This document shows positions 59,497 to 64,000 of a stretch of DNA of 64,000 bases, piece after piece. Source of the stretch: Rhyzopertha dominica (Eukaryota; Arthropoda; Insecta; Coleoptera; Bostrichidae); the NCBI GenBank assembly GCA_025024175.1, contig QCXZ01000064.1, forward strand, positions 11,656,001 to 11,720,000, in the 5' to 3' direction. Position numbers and translations under genes: made by a program. The notes under the pieces were generated by a model. That model searched no databases. It saw only the letters and a list, made by a program, of their open reading frames with translations, and was not told the DNA's origin. Position 1 is the first letter of the stretch, and every line of letters starts with the position of its first letter.

Positions 59497-60060
59497 ATGG
59501 TAAAACTCAATGAAACTAAATGAATTGACATTCTAACGAAGGTTGGCTATGGGGATCGACAGTGTTATTTACTTAATAACGTTCATCCGGACAGAAATCC
59601 TATTTTACAATCCACAGGTCAAAGTTAGTTAAAAAATTTTAAGCAACTGGACAGTAAAGAATATCACAATGTATTAGTTGTCGTTGGGATAACTCATTTA
59701 CGTTAACCACGCAACCTGCTTTGGATAATAGTATTAGTCAATCGTTGGTTGTTTGAATATTAAAAAACAACCAGTACAAACCCCACAAAGTACACCTTTT
59801 CTATGAGCCAAATGAAAACAATCCTGAAGAAAAATATAGTTTTATGCGACGATGATGGACATCACCACGGACAATCCAGATATTGCAAACAACATTTTAT
59901 TTTCTGACGCAATACTTGGAAGTCAGAACCAGACACGAAATTCAAGAGATATCGCCTAACTAGCTGGAAAATTTTTGCGCAATTTATGTTATATAGACTA
60001 TATAGCCAAGCTGCAGATCTTCAGTTTGAACCTTGCTTTGAACATTTAATTTTATAAGAT
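59497..60060 (+). pseudogene. Degraded mariner-type (DUF4817) transposase
   Basis: The plus strand starts MVKLNETK, followed after a stop by IDILTKVGYGDRQ and LLNNVHPDRNPILQST, the helix-turn-helix region. After frame changes come FYEPNENNPEEKYSFMRR and MMDITTDNPDIANNILFSD, the first catalytic block of IS630/Tc1/mariner enzymes. Multiple stops and frameshifts make it inactive. No ends identified. Confidence 0.75.
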
Positions 60061-63000
60061 TTGATTAAGTAAATGAAGTTTTACTAGCATAAGAATGATT
60101 CGAAAACCAATATTGACACCATCGCACCTGCAGAACCGGTTTTTGATAACTCGTTTTGTAGTTTATTTCCAGGCAGGATTTTGACAAAATATTGTTATTA
60201 AACTATATAAAATAAACACTAGGTCATTTCAAATACAAAAACAAAATGTAGGCTAAGTAATAAAAATAGTTGGCACAAAAAACATTCTGCTGTAAAGTTC
60301 ATATTTACAGAAATAAGCGTGTGTTCCGTACTTTTGACTAACCCTATATCCCTTATCCTCTGGGAAGCAGTTTTCTTTGGTTCACTTGCTTCGAATTAGG
60401 TAACTGCATCATACCCGAGTGATCAGTTCTGTAATATCCAGATAATTTTCATGTGCTTAATTCTGAATATTTTATTCTACAATGCTAGTTTGCTTCGTCT
60501 TTACTATTTTATAATTTAACTGATTAGGCAAGCTGTATTTTGTAGATTCTACCTTTGTGTGAACATTTGTTTATTGGATAATATAAGTAAGAACTAAATA
60601 ATTTTTGTTGGCTTAGAAAAGTTATATTTGTTAGCTTTTGATCTGGCTTTAAATATCATTCATTCATCAGTAATGATAAGCTAAATTTGCGAATATTATT
60701 CCGAATATTACAATTTATTTTAAGTGTAGATAATTGCCGTTGCAAATATAACAAAACTTGTCCATGCTTATTGTACATAGTTGCCAAATGATATTTCAAG
60801 GCAGGATTACTTTGCAGTGAATAATTTTACACGAATTTCTAATTATGTTTTCTTATCAAGTATCATGCAATGTATGCTTTTCTAGGTTGAGGAGTTTTGC
60901 TTACAAGTTGTGATGAGGTAAAAATGTGCGATTTAGAAATGCTTCCACTTTTATTTAGCTATCCACTTTGCTACCTACCTCAACTTAAATGCCACCAGTT
61001 TATCGGAAAGGTATAAGCATTTTTTACAATATCCTTGTGATTTCGATAATAATCGAGGCTTTTAAACACTCCAATAACGTTACAAATTTATCCAAACAGG
61101 TTTCCACCTCGAACGTTTCGCACTTGCTCAACGTTTAGCTCCGCGCGATAAGGCAAATGACAAATATTTTACCACTCTCGTTTTGCAAACAGTTTGCTTA
61201 TAAAGGACCTTTTTTGTTAACTGCAAGGCAGAAGCAGGTGCGGCGGGGCTTTTGCATCGCTAATTAGATGCTAGTAACCGACAGTGCAAAGAATGAACCC
61301 ATTACCATGCCAGATCAAGCGTCTCCCGATCTGCTCCAGTGGATGCAGAGATAGGCGACGAAACGCTTTCGCTGGCATGTTGGTATTAACAAAAATTATT
61401 AATTAAAACCTCTGGTAATTAAAATCAGTAGGCAACTTGTTTGTTCTAACGGACAGCATTTTTTTATTAATTTTTTACGGGAATTTTAACCGATGTGAGC
61501 ATTTATGTTGACTTTAGCGAACTACTTTTAATACTGCCGTGGATTTAAAGAATTATGATTTATAAATAAATTACAGATGCTATAACTATACAATCAAAAA
61601 ATGAAAGTATCTGATTAAGTGCACAGGACCCAACTGGTACATTCTTCTGAAATTTCACAAAATTTATGGTGCCAGGATTTACTAATTCAAAAATAACTGT
61701 ATTTTTTCGCATTATCGATTGCAGTATCAAATTTCCTTTCTGCCAATATGAGATTATTGGTATTATATGGTTTTTTGAGAAATGCGCGTTATCGCGTTAG
61801 CCATGAGTGGTCTTTGCCGAATTTTCTTTTGTCTTTTCGCAGAAATGTCATCGTTTTCACAATTGTAAGGTTTTTCCAATATTACTCGAAGAAGATACAA
61901 TACAATCTTTAAATTTTTTGGGTCGGTTTCTCTTTTCCTTGTTAAAATTAATGTTAGTTAAAATCATCAACTTACTTACCACGACAACACCTTAAAGTAA
62001 GGAATGTCATTGGTTTAGATTTTAATTAAAGAGTTGATTTTAGTTTAAATTGGTAAGAGAAATCGGTCTTTTGACTTTGGGTGCTTTTTACTTTGTAGCA
62101 GCTATGCTCCGCTAGTAGTCGTGGTAATGGCTTAGTGATAGGAATCTGGAAATAAAATACGAAACCAATTAACACAAAGTATGATAAGAAAACTAAGAAA
62201 AAGTGTTTTATATATAACCACCAGCTTCGCATGATAATAAACTCGCAGCTCTTGTTCACATTTATCAAACTATTTTCATCTGAACTTTGAAAAGCATAAC
62301 GAATTCGTTGCTTCATGTCCTTCCGAATCATTAGCGGTTTTATATAAAAGAATTGCTTAACGTGGTCCCACAAGAAAGAATTAATATTCGCTAAAACTAG
62401 AGGGCATCCTATCAGTTTGTTTGAAATTCCATATTTAAGTACTCTCTAGTAATGCTTGGGTGTCTCATCATGATGGAACTATACCTGCTATCTCATAGCA
62501 AGTGGCATGTTTTCTAGTTATGTGTCGTCCAACGATGCCATCCCGTACATTCAAGGACCCGTATGTTGATGGTACAAGGACCTAATACAATGAGGATTCT
62601 CAGTACCTACTATAATAATGGCAGTTGTGCCTTGACGAAAGCATTCTTATGAAATGTAATTTCATCCATAAATGGAATATAAACAAAAAGGTCATTTTTA
62701 TATTGAAGTTTGCGAGGGGGCCATTCGAAATCTACAATCGATTGTTAAATTCAGCCTTATTTGAACTGAACTAACTGAACATTTTGTGCAGCTATTTGGA
62801 CGTGGTTTTCTTTAGTATCACAGGTTTTGTACTTTCTTTCTTCTCGTATTTTACACAACCTGTTNNATCAAACCTNTCTTTCAAATGCGCAAATGACGCT
62901 GAATTTAGGTATTTGCAGCCGGGAAAGCTGGCTACTGCATTCTAGAGGCAGGTGAATGAATTTCCTTTTGCGTTACCCAAGGAATAAACCATTTAAAATA

Positions 63001-63589
63001 ATTATTTTTTCAAATATATTTGCTAATATCTATTCTAATTTTAAACCAGAATCACTGATGTAAAACAAACGACAAGTTAATTATGCCACAAGATGACAAG
63101 ATTATTTGCCGAACGCTACTAGAGGATAACGCGATAACACATGGTTATCTAAACTTTACAAAAAACCCAAATTTCTCGAAACCCTTTGTGGCAGACACCA
63201 ACAGTTTCATACCAGTTATAAAAAATTGATGCTCCAATAGATAATGAGAGAACAAATATGGTGTTCCACAAAAAATGAACTATTCATGTTTGAATTAGTA
63301 AATATTGGCATCCAAGTTTCAGAAGAATGTCTGTAACATTTGAGATACATAGGATATTAGTTTTTGGAAGCGAATTGCTTTCGTTTTGGAGATTTTCTAA
63401 ATGGCGCTAAATACTGCAAACATCAAATTTTACACATAATGTGAAATAACTCTGGAATACAGTTACTTCAGAAATGCAATAGTAATCAGGGTGATCTGTT
63501 TAAAATAAGGAAGTTCGTGTCTACTTCCTGTTTAGTGTCCACTTTCGGTATAACCGGATGTCCAGTATCTTTATTTTTTTCTTATAGAG
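60061..63589. other. No recognised gene
   Basis: AT-rich. The open frame at 62026-62373 (minus, 115 codons, one hydrophobic segment VFLSYFVLIGFVFYF) could encode a membrane-anchored piece such as the N-terminus of a type II protein, but I recognise no family. A GC-richer block at about 61210-61390 is unexplained. Confidence 0.35.
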
Positions 63590-63870
63590 CACTTTATACA
63601 ACTTCCAAACAGGTGGATTGGCGCTCAAGATGATTTGGTACAATTCAGGTGCCCCAAAGTCTCCTTTACAATTTGCGATTTTTTTTTCTTTGGGGATACG
63701 CTAAAGAGAATGTTTATGTAACACCTTTGCAGACATTAGCTGAACTCCAGGATCGCATGACTGTTGATATTGACAGGGCCATATCAAACGCGTATGGGTC
63801 GAATTTCATTACCGCATAGATGTTGTAGTGTAACGTGAAGTGCATAAGTCGATTGTGCTTCGTGGATGTT
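63590..63870 (+). pseudogene. C-terminal relic of a mariner-type transposase
   Basis: The plus strand encodes GYAKENVYVTPLQTLAELQD followed by RMTVDIDRAISNAYG and a stop, the usual end of DUF4817-type mariner transposases (DFFLWGY...). A frame change precedes it, with remnants reading PNRWIG upstream. It is not contiguous with the 59.5-kb relic, so it is likely a separate copy. Confidence 0.65.
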
Positions 63871-64000
63871 GAGGTGATTTTTGATGCTGAGTATGATGAT
63901 GCATGCCAAATTTTGATTAAGGCTATGAAGGTCGTGAACCATGATACAAATTTTATGTATCACTGAAATACATTAATTCAAAACCAGATGAATGATTTGT

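Noticed and set aside
1..64000. CRISPR arrays, operons or bacterial features
   Set aside because: Introns, eukaryotic transposons and insect gene families make this nuclear animal DNA. No regularly spaced short repeats are present.

Overview
This is an AT-rich stretch of eukaryotic nuclear DNA from an insect. The evidence is interrupted genes with GT/AG introns, CLIP-domain serine proteases, and a dense mix of insect-type transposons (Penelope-like, BEL/Pao, non-LTR, Tc1/mariner, hAT, THAP-bearing). A beetle is plausible from the look of the CLIP proteases, but I cannot fix the order from the sequence alone.

The host genes form one cluster on the minus strand, between 3.4 and 32 kb. Two are complete, intact CLIP-domain trypsin-like zymogens with the same six-exon layout and the same intron phases. 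Gene A (3433-15072, 379 aa) has a tiny signal-peptide exon about 9 kb upstream of the rest. Gene B (22377-31171, 386 aa) has an unusual CLIP domain with extra cysteines. Just upstream of gene B lies gene C (31373-31921, 163 aa), a secreted protein with one CLIP domain and no protease domain. The set looks like a tandemly duplicated part of an extracellular Toll/prophenoloxidase cascade: two zymogens plus a possible non-catalytic modulator. A kB-like motif lies between C and B, and a second lies in the first intron of A.

The introns and flanks are filled with repeats. Region by region: 1.8-2.2 kb, a MITE with a perfect 8-bp target duplication; 6.7-6.9 kb, a fold-back element with a hammerhead-ribozyme-like core; 7.1 kb, a tRNA-type SINE piece; 9.9-10.9 kb, a dead Tc1-like transposase; 12.1-12.8 kb, copy 1 of a three-copy repeat family; 13.1-13.9 kb, an old Penelope-like relic; 19.5-19.8 kb, a fold-back; 20.57 kb, a perfect four-unit heat-shock element with no obvious gene; 21.4-21.7 kb, a 273-bp element between 13-bp direct repeats; 26.4-27.4 kb, a THAP-coding element with inverted ends; 33.0-33.7 kb, a non-autonomous hAT with perfect 8-bp duplications.

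From 34 to 64 kb I recognise no host gene. This half holds a degraded non-LTR retrotransposon (34.4-36.6 kb), a degraded BEL/Pao element (36.6-39.9 kb) interrupted by repeat copy 2, other non-LTR pieces (42.8-43.7 and 48.4-48.7 kb), several Penelope-like pieces (46.9-47.3, 49.0-49.5 and 53.9-56.5 kb, plus 57.4-58.3 kb nested in repeat copy 3), and mariner-type relics (34.3, 59.5 and 63.6 kb). The nesting gives a relative order: BEL before the three-copy repeat, and that repeat before the Penelope-like insertion.

The most unusual signal beyond the gene cluster is a recurrent RNA-like motif. CTGANGA, one extra base, a short stem-loop and then GAAA recur at several loci, some in very small elements bounded by direct repeats and some at the ends of Penelope-like elements. 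It resembles a hammerhead ribozyme core.
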